This document shows positions 7,604-18,131 of a stretch of 64,000 bases of DNA, in pieces. The DNA lies in assembly GCA_963772645.1 (NCBI GenBank), contig CAVYYD010000007.1:475920-539919 (forward strand), read 5' to 3'. A program made the translations under genes and the position numbers. The notes under the pieces were generated by a model that ran no database searches, was not told the DNA's origin, and saw only the letters and a list, made by a program, of their open reading frames with translations. The stretch's first letter is position 1. Each line of letters opens with the position of its first letter. This stretch comes from DASSQJ01 sp963772645. Its GTDB lineage: Bacteria > Actinomycetota > Actinomycetes > Actinomycetales > Dermatophilaceae.

Positions 7604-9652
7604 TCAGGACGTGGGGTCGCGGGGGTCGACCCGGACGTGGACCGGGTCGCTCTCCTTGCGGGCCGAGCCCCGGGCACGGAGGGCCGCGAGCTCGGCGGAC
7701 AGTGCCGGACCGTCGCCCGTGGGCACCGTGACGAGGGTCCGCCAGCGGCCCTCGCTGCCGGTCGGCAGCGGCCCGAGGACGGCAGCGGCGGCAGGCAGGG
7801 AGAGCTCGGCCAGGGCCGTGTCGAGCGCGGCCCGGGTGCCGGTGAGGGCGGCGAGCCGGGCCGTGGGCGGCAGCGACAGCTCGCGGCGCTCGGCCACCTC
7901 CCGCTCGGCGAACCACGCGGGGTCCCACCGCACGAGGGCCTCGACCGCGGGCACGACGGCGTGGGCGGGCACCCCGCACAGGACGACCCGGCCGTGCGGA
8001 GCCGGGCGCACCAGCGCGGCGGCGGCCGACCAGCGGCGCAGCGACTCCTCCCCCGCGTCGAGCGTGGGCCGGTCGAGCAGGGCCCAGGCGTCGAGGAGCA
8101 GCGCGGCGGCGTACCCGCCGGGGGCCACCGGCTCCGCCCCGGGGGTGGCGACGACGAGGCGCGGGCCGGGCGAGACGACCTCGAGCACGGTGCCGGCGCC
8201 GGACCGGTCGACCGGCACCCCGGGGAAGGCCCGGCCGAGCTCCTCGGCCGTTCGGCGGGCGCCGACGACCGCGGAGCGGAGGCGGTGCTCGCCGCAGGCC
8301 GGGCAGGTGAACCCCGGCTCGACCCGCCCGCACCACCGGCACGCGGGCGGCCCCTGCGGCCCGGCGAGGGCCAGCGGGCCCGAGCAGCGGGGGCACCGGG
8401 CGGGCCGGCGGCACTGCTGGCAGGACAGGCTGGGCAGGTAGCCGCGACGGGGGACCTGGACGAGCACCGGCCCGTCGGCCAGGGCCTCCTTCGCCGCCCG
8501 CCAGGCGACCGAGGGCAGGTGTGCGGCCGCGGCGGCCGGGTCTCGGTCCCCGTCGTGGCCCTCCCCCGCCACCCGGACCACCGGGACGCTGCGCCGGACC
8601 ACGGCGCGGTCCGCGGCGACGGGGGTGAGCCGGCCCTGCTCGACGAGGTCGGTGACCGCCGCGGAGCGGGTGAACCCGGCGGCGAGCAGCGCGGCGTCGT
8701 CCTCGGCGGCCCGCGCCAGGAGCACCTCCCGCACGTGCGGGTACGGGGCTCGCGGCTCCTCGAGCAGGTCGTCGCCGTCGTCCCACCAGGCGAGCAGGCC
8801 GAGGTCGTGGACCGGGGCGAACGCGGCCGCGCGGGTGCCGACGACGACGTCGACGTGGCCGCGCAGCGCCTTGAGGTACGCGGTGTACCGGGCCTGCGGC
8901 CCCTGGTCGGCGGTGAGCCGGGTGTACCGGCCCGGCCCCAGCACCCGGGCCAGCTCGTCCTCGACCCGCCGGACGTCGCGGTGGTCGGGGACGACGAGGA
9001 CGCTCCCACGCCCGGACTCGGCCGTGGCCCGGGCCGCCTCGGCGAGCAGCGCGGGCCACGCGGCGTGCGGCTCGGTGGCCGGCAGGGCGAGGACGGAGGC
9101 CGTGGGGGCCTCGCCGGTGGTGAGCCGTCGCAGGAAGGCGGCGCCGGCGGGCATCGGCGACCAGGGCCGCGGATCGTGCTCGGGCAGCGGCTCGTGCCGC
9201 GGGGGCTCGAGGGGCAGGGCGCGTTCGGCGGCCGCGTGCCGCGGGGGGACGGCGAGCCGGACGACGTCACCGACGGTGCCGGCGTACCGGTGCGCGACGG
9301 CGCGGGCCGCGGCGAGCACCGACGGGGTGAGCACCGGCTCCGGGGAGACGACCCGGCGCAGCGGCGTCAGGCGGCCGCTGTGCTCGGCGGTGTCCCGGCG
9401 GTCGAGGACGAACCCCGCGACGTCCTGCCCGGCGAACCGGACCCGGACCCGGACCCCGGGCACGGCCGTCCGCGCCATCGACTCCGGGACGGCGTACTCG
9501 AAGGGCCGGTCCAGGTGCGCCAGGCCGGTGTCGACGAGGACGAGCGCCACCGGGTGGTCGCCGGTGGTGGGGTCCGCCCCGGCGATGCGGCGCGCAGGGG
9601 CCCGGCCCGGCGCGATGAGCGCGAGCTGCTCGGCGTCCTCCGGGTCGGCCAC
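7604..9652 (-). CDS. priA: Primosomal protein N' PriA, actinobacterial type without helicase motifs
   Basis: The 682-residue protein has the PriA N-terminal DNA-binding domain (RPFEYAVPES, GVRVRVRFAGQDVAGFV) and the zinc-ribbon cysteines CQQC, CPRC, CRWC and CPAC at about residues 405-460. Where PriA helicases have the Walker A loop GxTGSGKT, this protein reads LPATEPHAAWPALL; the DEEH box position reads WWDDGDD. Loss of ATPase motifs is usual for actinobacterial PriA, which probably acts as a replication-restart DNA-binding factor rather than a helicase. Start is GTG, 6 nt after TAGGTT. Confidence 0.92.
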   Translation of the reverse strand: MADPEDAEQLALIAPGRAPARRIAGADPTTGDHPVALVLVDTGLAHLDRPFEYAVPESMARTAVPGVRVRVRFAGQDVAGFVLDRRDTAEHSGRLTPLRRVVSPEPVLTPSVLAAARAVAHRYAGTVGDVVRLAVPPRHAAAERALPLEPPRHEPLPEHDPRPWSPMPAGAAFLRRLTTGEAPTASVLALPATEPHAAWPALLAEAARATAESGRGSVLVVPDHRDVRRVEDELARVLGPGRYTRLTADQGPQARYTAYLKALRGHVDVVVGTRAAAFAPVHDLGLLAWWDDGDDLLEEPRAPYPHVREVLLARAAEDDAALLAAGFTRSAAVTDLVEQGRLTPVAADRAVVRRSVPVVRVAGEGHDGDRDPAAAAAHLPSVAWRAAKEALADGPVLVQVPRRGYLPSLSCQQCRRPARCPRCSGPLALAGPQGPPACRWCGRVEPGFTCPACGEHRLRSAVVGARRTAEELGRAFPGVPVDRSGAGTVLEVVSPGPRLVVATPGAEPVAPGGYAAALLLDAWALLDRPTLDAGEESLRRWSAAAALVRPAPHGRVVLCGVPAHAVVPAVEALVRWDPAWFAEREVAERRELSLPPTARLAALTGTRAALDTALAELSLPAAAAVLGPLPTGSEGRWRTLVTVPTGDGPALSAELAALRARGSARKESDPVHVRVDPRDPTS

Positions 9653-9658
9653 GCGCCG

Positions 9659-9664
9659 AACCTA
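9659..9664 (-). promoter_or_regulatory. -10 box for leaderless priA transcript
   Basis: TAGGTT on the minus strand, 6 nt before the priA GTG, in the short metK-priA gap. Confidence 0.4.
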
Positions 9665-9687
9665 GCGGAGGCCGCGGACGGTCCCGA

Positions 9688-10905
<1,218 letters not shown>

Positions 10906-11030
10906 GCGGATTCTCCTTCGACGGCGGCGGGTGCGCGCACCGGGGCGGACGCGGTGCGCGCAGGCCAATGTACCGGTCCTGAAAGCCGGTCTCAGGCTCC
11001 ACCCGGTGCGCGGACCGGGTGTCTGCGATC

Positions 11031-12533
11031 ATGGACCGCGTGTCCGACGGGTCCAGGCGTGAGGTGACGGCGGAGGCTCCCGCCTCCGCTCCTCGGGGAC
11101 CGGCCGACGAGGCGCTGTCCATCCTGACCCGTGCCCAGACCCTGGCCGACCAGCTCCGGGCCGATGCCGGCCGGGAGGTCGCCGAGGCCCGGGCCGAGGC
11201 CGCCCGCGTCCGGGAGGAGCACGCGCGGGCCGGCCAGGAGCTCGAGCACCTCGAGGCCCGGGTGCGCAGCGCCCGGGAGGAGGCCGAGCGCCGGCTCGAG
11301 GAGACCCGGGCAGAGGTCGAGATCATGCTCGCCGACGCCGCCGACCAGGCCTCGCTCCTGCGGGCACGGGCGACGAAGGCGAGCGACGAGGCCATCGCCA
11401 TCGCCGAGGAGCAGGCCGCGCAGGCGCTCGCCGACGCCCAGGCCCGCGCCGAGGAGGTCCTCGAACGGGCCAGGGCGGAGCACGAGGGCACGATGGCCCG
11501 GCTCGGCGAGGAGGAGCGGGCCCACCAGGAGCGCTGGACCCACGAGCACGAGACGCACGCGGCCGAGCTCGGTGCGCTGCGCCGGGCCACCGAGGACGAT
11601 GCGGCCCGGCTGCGGCGGGAGGCCGAGGAGTTCGCCACCCGGCACCGGGGCGAGGCGGAGGGCGAGGTCGCGACCCGCCTCGACGCCCTCGCCCGGCGCG
11701 AGCAGGACAGCCGGGACGAGCACGAACGGCTCCTCGAGGAGGCTCGGGACCGGGCCGCTCGGCTCGTCGCCGACGCCGAGGCCGAGGCGGCCGAGGTCGT
11801 GCAGGCCGCGGAGAAGCACCTGGCGTGGGCCCAGGGCACGGTCCGGGACATCCTCGAGCGGGCCGAGCTGGACGCCCAGGCCCGCGCCCGCCAGCACCAC
11901 CAGGAGCTGAGCGACCGGGCACGGGAGCACCGGCACCGCGCCCAGACCCTGCTCGGCAGCGCCACGACGACGAGCCGTGACCGGCTGGCCGAGGCGGAGT
12001 CGGAGTCGCGGCGCCTGCGCGACCTCGCCGAGTCCGTCCTCGCCGAGGCCCGGGCCGACGCCGTGCGGACGAGCGAGTCCGCCCGCCGCGAGGCCGACCG
12101 GCTCCTCGAGGAGGCCCACCGCCGCGAGACCGAGGCGGTCGAGCGGGCGGAACGCCGGGTCGCCGAGGCCGAGGAGGGGGCCCGTCGGGTCCGGACCGCG
12201 GCCGCGGAGGACGTCGAGCGGATGCACCGTGAGGCGCACGAGTACCACCGGGCCGCCCGGGCGGAGATCGTCCGGGCCTCGGAGGAGGCCCGCGAGCGGG
12301 CCGACACCGTCCGGGCCGAGGCGCAGGCCGCCGTCGAGCGCGCACGCGCCGAGGTGCATACACTCGCAGCGCGGCGGGACGCGATCACCGCCCAGCTCGG
12401 CCGGCTGTCGGGGGTCATCGACGCCCTCGCGGTCCACGACGAGTCCTCGCGCAACGGACACGCCTCGGGCGCGCCCGCGACGACCGAACCCACCGACCAC
12501 GACACCTACACCCCTGAGCAGGAGTCCCGATGA
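11031..12533 (+). CDS. Long coiled-coil protein (Scy/FilP-like), first of a pair
   Basis: About 500 residues, almost entirely alpha-helical coiled coil rich in Ala, Glu and Arg (heptads from about residue 30 to 460), ending in a short helix RRDAITAQLGRLSGVIDALA and a polar tail. It resembles the Streptomyces filament/polarity proteins Scy and FilP in composition and in the C-terminal RRDxIxAQL motif. That is a class resemblance, not proof of orthology. It is divergent from metK and its stop overlaps the next coiled-coil gene (ATGA). Start is uncertain: ATG 11031, GTG 11019 and GTG 11040 are all possible and none has a clear ribosome-binding site. Confidence 0.8.
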   Translation: MDRVSDGSRREVTAEAPASAPRGPADEALSILTRAQTLADQLRADAGREVAEARAEAARVREEHARAGQELEHLEARVRSAREEAERRLEETRAEVEIMLADAADQASLLRARATKASDEAIAIAEEQAAQALADAQARAEEVLERARAEHEGTMARLGEEERAHQERWTHEHETHAAELGALRRATEDDAARLRREAEEFATRHRGEAEGEVATRLDALARREQDSRDEHERLLEEARDRAARLVADAEAEAAEVVQAAEKHLAWAQGTVRDILERAELDAQARARQHHQELSDRAREHRHRAQTLLGSATTTSRDRLAEAESESRRLRDLAESVLAEARADAVRTSESARREADRLLEEAHRRETEAVERAERRVAEAEEGARRVRTAAAEDVERMHREAHEYHRAARAEIVRASEEARERADTVRAEAQAAVERARAEVHTLAARRDAITAQLGRLSGVIDALAVHDESSRNGHASGAPATTEPTDHDTYTPEQESR

Positions 12534-13781
12534 ACCAACCGGAGTTCCCCACCGTCTTCCGCGGCTACGACCCCGTCCAGGTCGACCAGCGCCTCAGCGC
12601 GCTCCAGCAGGAGCTCGACGCCGCCCGCCACGAGGCCGAGTCGGCCCGGCAGGAGGCGGCGGCCGGCTCGGTCGAGCTGACCAAGTCGCGGCAGGCCCAC
12701 GAGGAGCTCTCCCGCGAGGTCGAGGACCACCGGCGGCGCGTGAGCCAGCTCGAGGAGGAGGGCCGCAAGGCGACCAGCCCCGGCTTCGCCGACCTCGGCG
12801 AGCGCATCGGCCGGATGCTCGGCCTCGCCGACGAGGAGGCCGCGGAGCTGCGGCAGACCGCCACCACCGAGGCCCAGGCCGCCCGGCAGGCGGCCGAGCA
12901 GCAGTCCCAGCTGGTCCGGGCCGAGGCCGACCGGTACGCCGAGGAGGTCCGCAACCGCGCCGACACCGACGCCGCGAACGTCCTGGCTCGCGGCCAGGCC
13001 GAGGCGGACTCCATCATCGACGACGCCGCCCGTGAGGCCGCCGCCCGCCGCGAGGAGGCCGAGGCCTACTTCGAGAAGCAGCGCGCGTCCGCGGCCGCGC
13101 AGGCCGCCGACTTCGAGCGCACCCTCGGCGAGCGCCGGGAGGTCGCGGCCACCGAGTTCAACGCCCAGATGGCCAAGCAGGACGCCGCCCTGGCCGCCAT
13201 CCAGGAGCGCGCCGACGTGCTGGCCAGGGAGGCGGAGGAGGACCGCGACGCCAAGGCCGCCGAAGGCACCCGCATCCTGGAGTCCGCCCGCGCGGAGGCC
13301 GCCGAGCTGGTCCGCTCCGCCAAGGAGCAGGCCGAGCGGGTGCGCCGCGACTCCGACCGCGAGCTCGCCGCCGCCACCGCCCGCCGCGACAGCATCACCG
13401 CGCAGCTGAGCAACGTGCGCAACATGCTCGCGACCCTCGGTGGCCCGGCCGCCGCGGAGGCCCTCGCCGGCGCCGCCGACGAGCCGGCGGAACCGGGGCC
13501 GGCGTCGGAGCAGCCCGAGCCGGAGCAGCCGGAGCCGGAGCAGCCGGAGGTCGCCGAGGCCGACCCGGCCAGCACGAGGACGGCGCGACGCGACCGACGA
13601 GGCCGACCCGGGCGCCGAGGTCGAGGACGACCCGGGCGCCGAGACCGACGCCACCGAGGGCGACCCGGCCGCGGAGGTCGAGGACGAGTCAGCCGCCGAG
13701 GCCGAGGACGAGTCGGCCGCCGAGGCCGAGGTCGACGACAAGCGGCACGGGGGCCGGCGCCAGCCGGCCAGCCGCCGCTGA
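12530..13781 (+). CDS. DivIVA-domain coiled-coil protein with acidic tail (tail frame-shifted)
   Basis: The N-terminus FPTVFRGYDPVQVDQRLSAL is a DivIVA/Wag31-type lipid-binding domain. A coiled coil follows to about residue 290, then RRDSITAQLSNVRNMLATL, the same terminal motif as its partner. After this comes an acidic, proline-rich tail with three EPEQP-type repeats. A 1-nt shift near 13580 separates the tail; in the second frame it continues ATDEADPGAEVEDDPG... and ends RRQPASRR at 13781. About 417 aa joined. Its ribosome-binding site (CAGGAG) sits in the end of the upstream gene. A role in polar growth or septum placement is plausible. Confidence 0.82.
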
Positions 13782-13797
13782 CGCCGCCGGCCGCCCC

Positions 13798-15048
13798 CTA
13801 GGCCAGCAGCTCGGCGACGGCGTCCCAGACGGCCCCGGCGACCTCGGTCTTGCTGGCCGGGCCCACGTCTACCACCGCGTCGCTCCCCCGGCGCAGCAGG
13901 TGCACGGTGGTGTCGTCCTTGCCGAAGGTGGTGTCCCGGCCGACCTCGTTGACGACGAGGAGGTCGCAGCCCTTGCGGGCCAGCTTGGCCCGGCCGTGCT
14001 CGAGGACGGTGCCGTCCGCGTCGCCGGTCTCGGCCGCGAAGCCGACGACGACCGGACGCGAGGACCCGCCGCGATCGGCGACGAGCCCGGCGAGCACGTC
14101 GGGGTTTCGGACCAGCGTCACGGCCGGCGCGGAGGTGTCGGGAGCACCGTCCGGGGACGCCGAGTGGCTCTTCTTGATCTTGGCTTCGGCGTACGAGGCG
14201 GGCCGGAAGTCGGCGACGGCGGCGGCCATGACGACGACGTCGGCTCCGGCGCTCGTGGCGCGGACGGCGTCCTGCAGCTCCAGGGCGGTCTCGACGGCGA
14301 CGACGCGCACCCCGCCGGGGGCGCTCGCCGGCTCCGTCGTGACGAGGGTGACCTCGGCGCCACGGCGGGCGGCCACCGCGGCCAGCGCGTGCCCCTGCTT
14401 GCCCGAGGAGCGGTTGCCGAGGTAGCGCACCGGGTCGAGCGGCTCGCGGGTTCCCCCGGAGCTGACCACGACCCGGCGCCCGGCCAGGGGCCGTGCGGCC
14501 CCGGCGGGCTGGGCGCCGGGTGTCCGCGCGAGCTCCCGCTCGCAGACCGCGAAGATCTCCTCCGGCTCGGGGAGCCGGCCCGGGCCCGAGTCGCGCCCGG
14601 TGAGCCGACCCGACGCGGGGGGCACCACGTGCACCCCCCGCTCGCCGAGGGTGGCGACGTTCGCCTGGGTGGCGGGGTGCTGCCACATCTCGGTGTGCAT
14701 GGCCGGGGCCATGACCACCGGGCAGCGGGCGGTGAGCAGGACGTTGGTCAGCAGGTCGTCGGCCTGGCCGGTGGCCGCCCGGGCGATCAGGTCGGCGGTG
14801 GCCGGGGCGACGACGACGAGGTCGGCCTGCTGCCCGAGGCGCACGTGCGGGACCTCGGTGATGTCGGACCACACGTCGGTGTGGACCGGCTTGCCGGACA
14901 GCGCCGCCCAGGTGGCCTCGCCGACGAAGTGCAGCGCCGAGGAGGTGGGGACGACGGTGACGTCGTGGCCGGCCTCGGTGAGCAGCCGGAGGAGGGAGCA
15001 GGCCTTGTAGGCCGCGATGCCCCCGGCGACACCGAGGACGACGCGCAC
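13798..15048 (-). CDS. coaBC: Bifunctional phosphopantothenoylcysteine decarboxylase/synthetase
   Basis: Catalyses two steps of coenzyme A synthesis. The N-terminal CoaC flavin domain (residues 1-180) has GVAGGIAAYKA, the active-site PAMHTEMW and the substrate-clamp region around ASGRLTG. The C-terminal CoaB domain has NRSSGKQG, AAAVADFRP and KIKK for CTP and phosphopantothenate. At 416 aa it is full length and unbroken. It follows rpoZ by 4 nt in the mihF-gmk-rpoZ-coaBC operon, convergent with the coiled-coil pair. Confidence 0.96.
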   Translation of the reverse strand: MRVVLGVAGGIAAYKACSLLRLLTEAGHDVTVVPTSSALHFVGEATWAALSGKPVHTDVWSDITEVPHVRLGQQADLVVVAPATADLIARAATGQADDLLTNVLLTARCPVVMAPAMHTEMWQHPATQANVATLGERGVHVVPPASGRLTGRDSGPGRLPEPEEIFAVCERELARTPGAQPAGAARPLAGRRVVVSSGGTREPLDPVRYLGNRSSGKQGHALAAVAARRGAEVTLVTTEPASAPGGVRVVAVETALELQDAVRATSAGADVVVMAAAVADFRPASYAEAKIKKSHSASPDGAPDTSAPAVTLVRNPDVLAGLVADRGGSSRPVVVGFAAETGDADGTVLEHGRAKLARKGCDLLVVNEVGRDTTFGKDDTTVHLLRRGSDAVVDVGPASKTEVAGAVWDAVAELLA

Positions 15049-15052
15049 GGGA

Positions 15053-15325
15053 TCAGGCCTCGGTGGCCGGGGTGGGCTCGGAGGTCAGCAGCCCCTCGTT
15101 GATCTCGCGCAGCGCGATCGAGAGCGGCTTCTCGTGGACCTCGGAGTCGACGAGCGGACCGACGTACTCGAGGAGGCCCTCCTGGAGCTGGGCGTAGTAG
15201 GCGTTGATCTGCCGGGCACGCTTGGCGGAGTACAGCACCAGGGCGTACTTGGAGTCGGCACGCTCGAGCAGCTCGTCGATCGGCGGGTTGGTGATGCCGA
15301 TGGGGTTGGCGGTGGTTCCGGACAC
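15053..15325 (-). CDS. rpoZ: RNA polymerase omega subunit
   Basis: A 90-residue omega subunit that helps assemble and stabilise RNA polymerase by clamping the beta' C-terminus. The core ITNPPIDELLERADSKYALVLYSAKRARQIN is the conserved omega helix, followed by KPLSIALREINEG. GTG start. It sits 3 nt after gmk, the usual partner. Confidence 0.95.
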   Translation of the reverse strand: MSGTTANPIGITNPPIDELLERADSKYALVLYSAKRARQINAYYAQLQEGLLEYVGPLVDSEVHEKPLSIALREINEGLLTSEPTPATEA

Positions 15326-15328
15326 GCG

Positions 15329-15910
15329 TCAGTCTCGCTTCGCCTCGGGTACGGGGGATTCCATCAATGATACGAGTTCCTCGCCGGCCCGCCGAACGTC
15401 GTCGTTGACGACGGTCACGTCGAACTCCCGGGCGGCGGCCAGCTCGACCCGGGCGGTCTCCAGCCGGACCCGGCGCTCCTCCTCGTCCTCGGTGCCCCGG
15501 CCCACGAGCCGACGGACGAGCTCGCCCCAGCTCGGAGGGGCCAGGAAGACGAAGAGCGCCTCGGGCATCGAGCCCCGCACCTGCCGCGCTCCCTGGAGGT
15601 CGATCTCCAGGAGCGCGGGACGGCCCGAGGCCAGGACCTCCTCGACCGGCGCCCGCGGCGTGCCGTAGCGCGCCCGTCCGTGCACGACGGCCCACTCGAG
15701 GAGCTCGCCGGCCGTGGCCATCCGCTCGAACTCCTCGTCGGAGACGAAGTGGTAGTGGACGCCGTCGACCTCACCGGGGCGAGGACGGCGGGTGGTCGCC
15801 GAGACCGAGACCCAGACCTCGGGATGCTGCTCGCGGACCCAGGCGGCGAGGGTGCCCTTGCCGACGGCGGTGGGGCCCGCCAGGACGGTGAGCCGCGAGC
15901 GCGCCGTCAC
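15329..15910 (-). CDS. gmk: Guanylate kinase
   Basis: Phosphorylates GMP to GDP. It is 193 aa. The P-loop is GPTAVGKGTLA at residues 12-22, with the GMP-binding region TTRRPRPGEVDGVHYHFVS and EWAVVHGRARYGTP. The lid helix region contains GRGTEDEEERRVRL. Its start overlaps the mihF stop by 4 nt. Confidence 0.96.
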   Translation of the reverse strand: MTARSRLTVLAGPTAVGKGTLAAWVREQHPEVWVSVSATTRRPRPGEVDGVHYHFVSDEEFERMATAGELLEWAVVHGRARYGTPRAPVEEVLASGRPALLEIDLQGARQVRGSMPEALFVFLAPPSWGELVRRLVGRGTEDEEERRVRLETARVELAAAREFDVTVVNDDVRRAGEELVSLMESPVPEAKRD

Positions 15911-16221
15911 GCCCCGAAGCGGTCGAGGAGCGCGGAGATCTGGTTCTGGCCGAGCCCGCGCACCCGGCGGCTCTCGGAGATGCCGATCTCCTCCATGATC
16001 TGCCGGGCCCGGACCCGGCCCACCCCGGGCAGGGACTCGAGGAGTGCGGAGACGCGCATCTTGCCGATGACGTCGTTCGACTTGCCGTCGTCGATGACGG
16101 CGGCGAGCGAGGCACCCGAGTGCTTCAGCCGGTGCTTCACCTCCGCGCGCTCACGACGGGAGGCCGCGGCCTTCTCGAGGGCGGCGGCACGCTGTTCCTG
16201 GGTCAGCGGAGGGAGAGCCAA
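15907..16221 (-). CDS. mihF: Actinobacterial integration host factor mIHF
   Basis: A 104-residue nucleoid-associated protein that bends DNA; not homologous to HU-type IHF. It has the helix-two-turn-helix part with LPGVGRVRARQIMEEIGI and the terminal RVRGLGQNQ motif. The start is a TTG at 16221, supported by AAGGA upstream and by the family's MALPPLT N-terminus. First gene of the operon running through coaBC. Confidence 0.95.
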   Translation of the reverse strand: MALPPLTQEQRAAALEKAAASRRERAEVKHRLKHSGASLAAVIDDGKSNDVIGKMRVSALLESLPGVGRVRARQIMEEIGISESRRVRGLGQNQISALLDRFGA

Positions 16222-16280
16222 CGGAGAGTCCTTGGTCGAGGTGCGGATGCTGGCTTCTCAACACCCGGCTGTACGTCGCG

Positions 16281-16309
16281 ACTGTATCGCGCTCGGGCCG
16301 GGTTGGCAC
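16281..16309 (-). promoter_or_regulatory. Promoter of the mihF-gmk-rpoZ-coaBC operon
   Basis: The minus strand reads GTGCCA, a 17-nt spacer, then TACAGT, directly after the pyrF stop codon. Transcription would begin near 16274 and leave a leader of about 53 nt. Confidence 0.55.
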
Positions 16310-16311
16310 CG

Positions 16312-17178
16312 TCAGGTCGGGGGCTGCGCGGTCAGCGTCCGCAGGCCCTCGGCGGCCTCCCGGGCGGCCCGTCGCAGCGCTGCCGGGTCGGGCCCGGCGG
16401 AGAGCACCTCGCGGCTGCTCGTGCCCAGTACCTGCGACAACGCCGGACCGAAGGTCGCGGCGAGCGCCTCGGGGGTGCCGCCCTGCGCGCCGAGGCCCGG
16501 GGCGAGCAGCGGGGCGGCCGACCCGGCGAGGTCGAGTCCGAGGGCGGCCACGGCGTCCCCGACGGTCGCCCCGACGACCAGCCCGACGCTGCCGAGCCTG
16601 CCCTGCGCCCGGGCGGCGGCGTTGTCGGCGGCGACCCCGGCGACGACCGCCTCGGCGACGCTGCGGCCGTCCCGGACCGCGTGCTGCACCGAGGGCCCCT
16701 CCGGGTTCGAGGTCAGGGCGAGGACGAAGAGGCCCCGCCCGGTGCTCGCGGCAAGGTCGAGGGCCGGGCGCAGGGACCCGTACCCGAGGTAGGGGCTGAC
16801 CGTCATCGCGTCGGCCCGACCCGGCGCGTCGTCGGAGAGGTAGGCCTGCGCGTAGCCGGCCATCGTCGTCCCGATGTCGCCGCGCTTGGCGTCCAGGAGG
16901 GTCAGCGTGCCGGCCTCGCGCAGGGCCGCCAGGGCGCGTTCGAGGACCGCGACCCCGCGGGAGCCGAACCGTTCGAAGAACGCGGACTGCGGCTTGACGC
17001 AGGCGACCGAGCCGCCGAAGGCCTCGACGCAGGTCATCGCGAACCGCTCGAGGCCCTCGGCGGTGTCGGGCAGGCCCCAGGCGGCCAGCAGGGCGGTGTG
17101 CGGGTCGATGCCGGGGCAGAACGGGCCGTGCTCGTCCATCGCCGCGCGGAGGCGGTCCCCGAAGGGCGTGGGGCTCAT
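16312..17178 (-). CDS. pyrF: Orotidine 5'-phosphate decarboxylase (type 2)
   Basis: Decarboxylates OMP to UMP, the last step of the pathway encoded here. It is 288 aa, the length of the actinobacterial/myxobacterial type. The catalytic loop is DAKRGDIGTTM, with FCPGIDPH near the N-terminus. The phosphate-binding loops occupy the C-terminal half. ATG at 17178 overlaps the pyrD stop (ATGA). Last gene of the pyr operon. Confidence 0.95.
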   Translation of the reverse strand: MSPTPFGDRLRAAMDEHGPFCPGIDPHTALLAAWGLPDTAEGLERFAMTCVEAFGGSVACVKPQSAFFERFGSRGVAVLERALAALREAGTLTLLDAKRGDIGTTMAGYAQAYLSDDAPGRADAMTVSPYLGYGSLRPALDLAASTGRGLFVLALTSNPEGPSVQHAVRDGRSVAEAVVAGVAADNAAARAQGRLGSVGLVVGATVGDAVAALGLDLAGSAAPLLAPGLGAQGGTPEALAATFGPALSQVLGTSSREVLSAGPDPAALRRAAREAAEGLRTLTAQPPT

Positions 17179-18131
17179 CGGCGGGGGGTCCTCTCGTGGG
17201 CGATACCGACGACGTCGGCGAACCGGCCGAAGCCGTTCCGGGCCACCAGGGCCTCGAGCTCGTCGGCGACCCGGCGTGGCGCGCTCGGGTCGTTGAAGGT
17301 GGCCGTGCCGACCTGCACCGCGCAGGCCCCGGCGGCGACCAGCTCGAGGGCGTCGCGCCCGGTCCGCACTCCGCCCACGCCGATCAGCGGCGCCGTCGGC
17401 AGCATCCCGGCCCGCATCGCCGCGGTGACCTGGTAGAGGGCCCGGACGGCGACCGGCCTGATGGCCGGCCCGGACAGGCCGCCGGTGACCCCGGCGAGCT
17501 GGGGCCGCAGGAGGTCGGTGTCGATCGCCATCCCGAGCAGGGTGTTGATCATCGTCAGGCCGTCCGCCCCGGCACCGAGGGCCGCAGCCGCGATCGACAC
17601 GAGGTCGGTGACGTCCGGGGTGAGCTTGGCGAAGATCGGGACGTCGGGGAGGCGGTCCCGCACGATCGTCACCACCCGTTCGGAGGACACCGGGTCGCAC
17701 GCGAAGACCAGCCCCCGGTTGGCGACGTTCGGGCAGGAGATGTTGACCTCGACCCCGACCACGGTCGCGAAGGCCGGGGACGCCGCGAGCCGCTCGGCGA
17801 CCTCGCCGAACTCCTCCGCGGTGTTCCCGGCGATCGAGACGAGCACCCGTGCCCCGACCGAGGCCAGCCAGCTCAGGTCGTCCTCGACGAACGCCTCGAT
17901 GCCGGGCCCCTGCAGGCCGATGGAGTTGAGCATCCCGGAGGCGGTCTCGGCCATCCTCGGCGTGCCCCGCCCGGACCGTGGGTCGGCCATCACCGTCTTG
18001 GTGACGAAGGCGCCGAGCTCGGAGACGGGGAAGAACCGGTGCAGCTCCTTGCCGTTGGCGGCGCAGCCGGAGGCCGTCATCACCGGGTTGGGCAGCGTCG
18101 CCCCGGCGAGCACCGTCGTCATGTCGGACAT
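17175..18131 (-). CDS. pyrD: Dihydroorotate dehydrogenase, class 1B catalytic subunit
   Basis: Oxidises dihydroorotate to orotate with FMN. It is 318 aa. The FMN barrel has NPVMTASGC at the N-terminus, the catalytic cysteine in VNISCPNV, NTLLGMAID and GVGGVRTGRDA. Class 1B (NAD-linked, cytoplasmic) is inferred because the electron-transfer subunit PyrK is encoded immediately upstream, abutting by one base. This differs from the quinone-linked class 2 enzyme of mycobacteria and Streptomyces. Confidence 0.95.
   Translation of the reverse strand: MSDMTTVLAGATLPNPVMTASGCAANGKELHRFFPVSELGAFVTKTVMADPRSGRGTPRMAETASGMLNSIGLQGPGIEAFVEDDLSWLASVGARVLVSIAGNTAEEFGEVAERLAASPAFATVVGVEVNISCPNVANRGLVFACDPVSSERVVTIVRDRLPDVPIFAKLTPDVTDLVSIAAAALGAGADGLTMINTLLGMAIDTDLLRPQLAGVTGGLSGPAIRPVAVRALYQVTAAMRAGMLPTAPLIGVGGVRTGRDALELVAAGACAVQVGTATFNDPSAPRRVADELEALVARNGFGRFADVVGIAHERTPRR

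Noticed and set aside
10906..11030. SAM riboswitch upstream of metK
   Set aside because: No conserved SAM-aptamer blocks are visible in the ~125-nt divergent gap.
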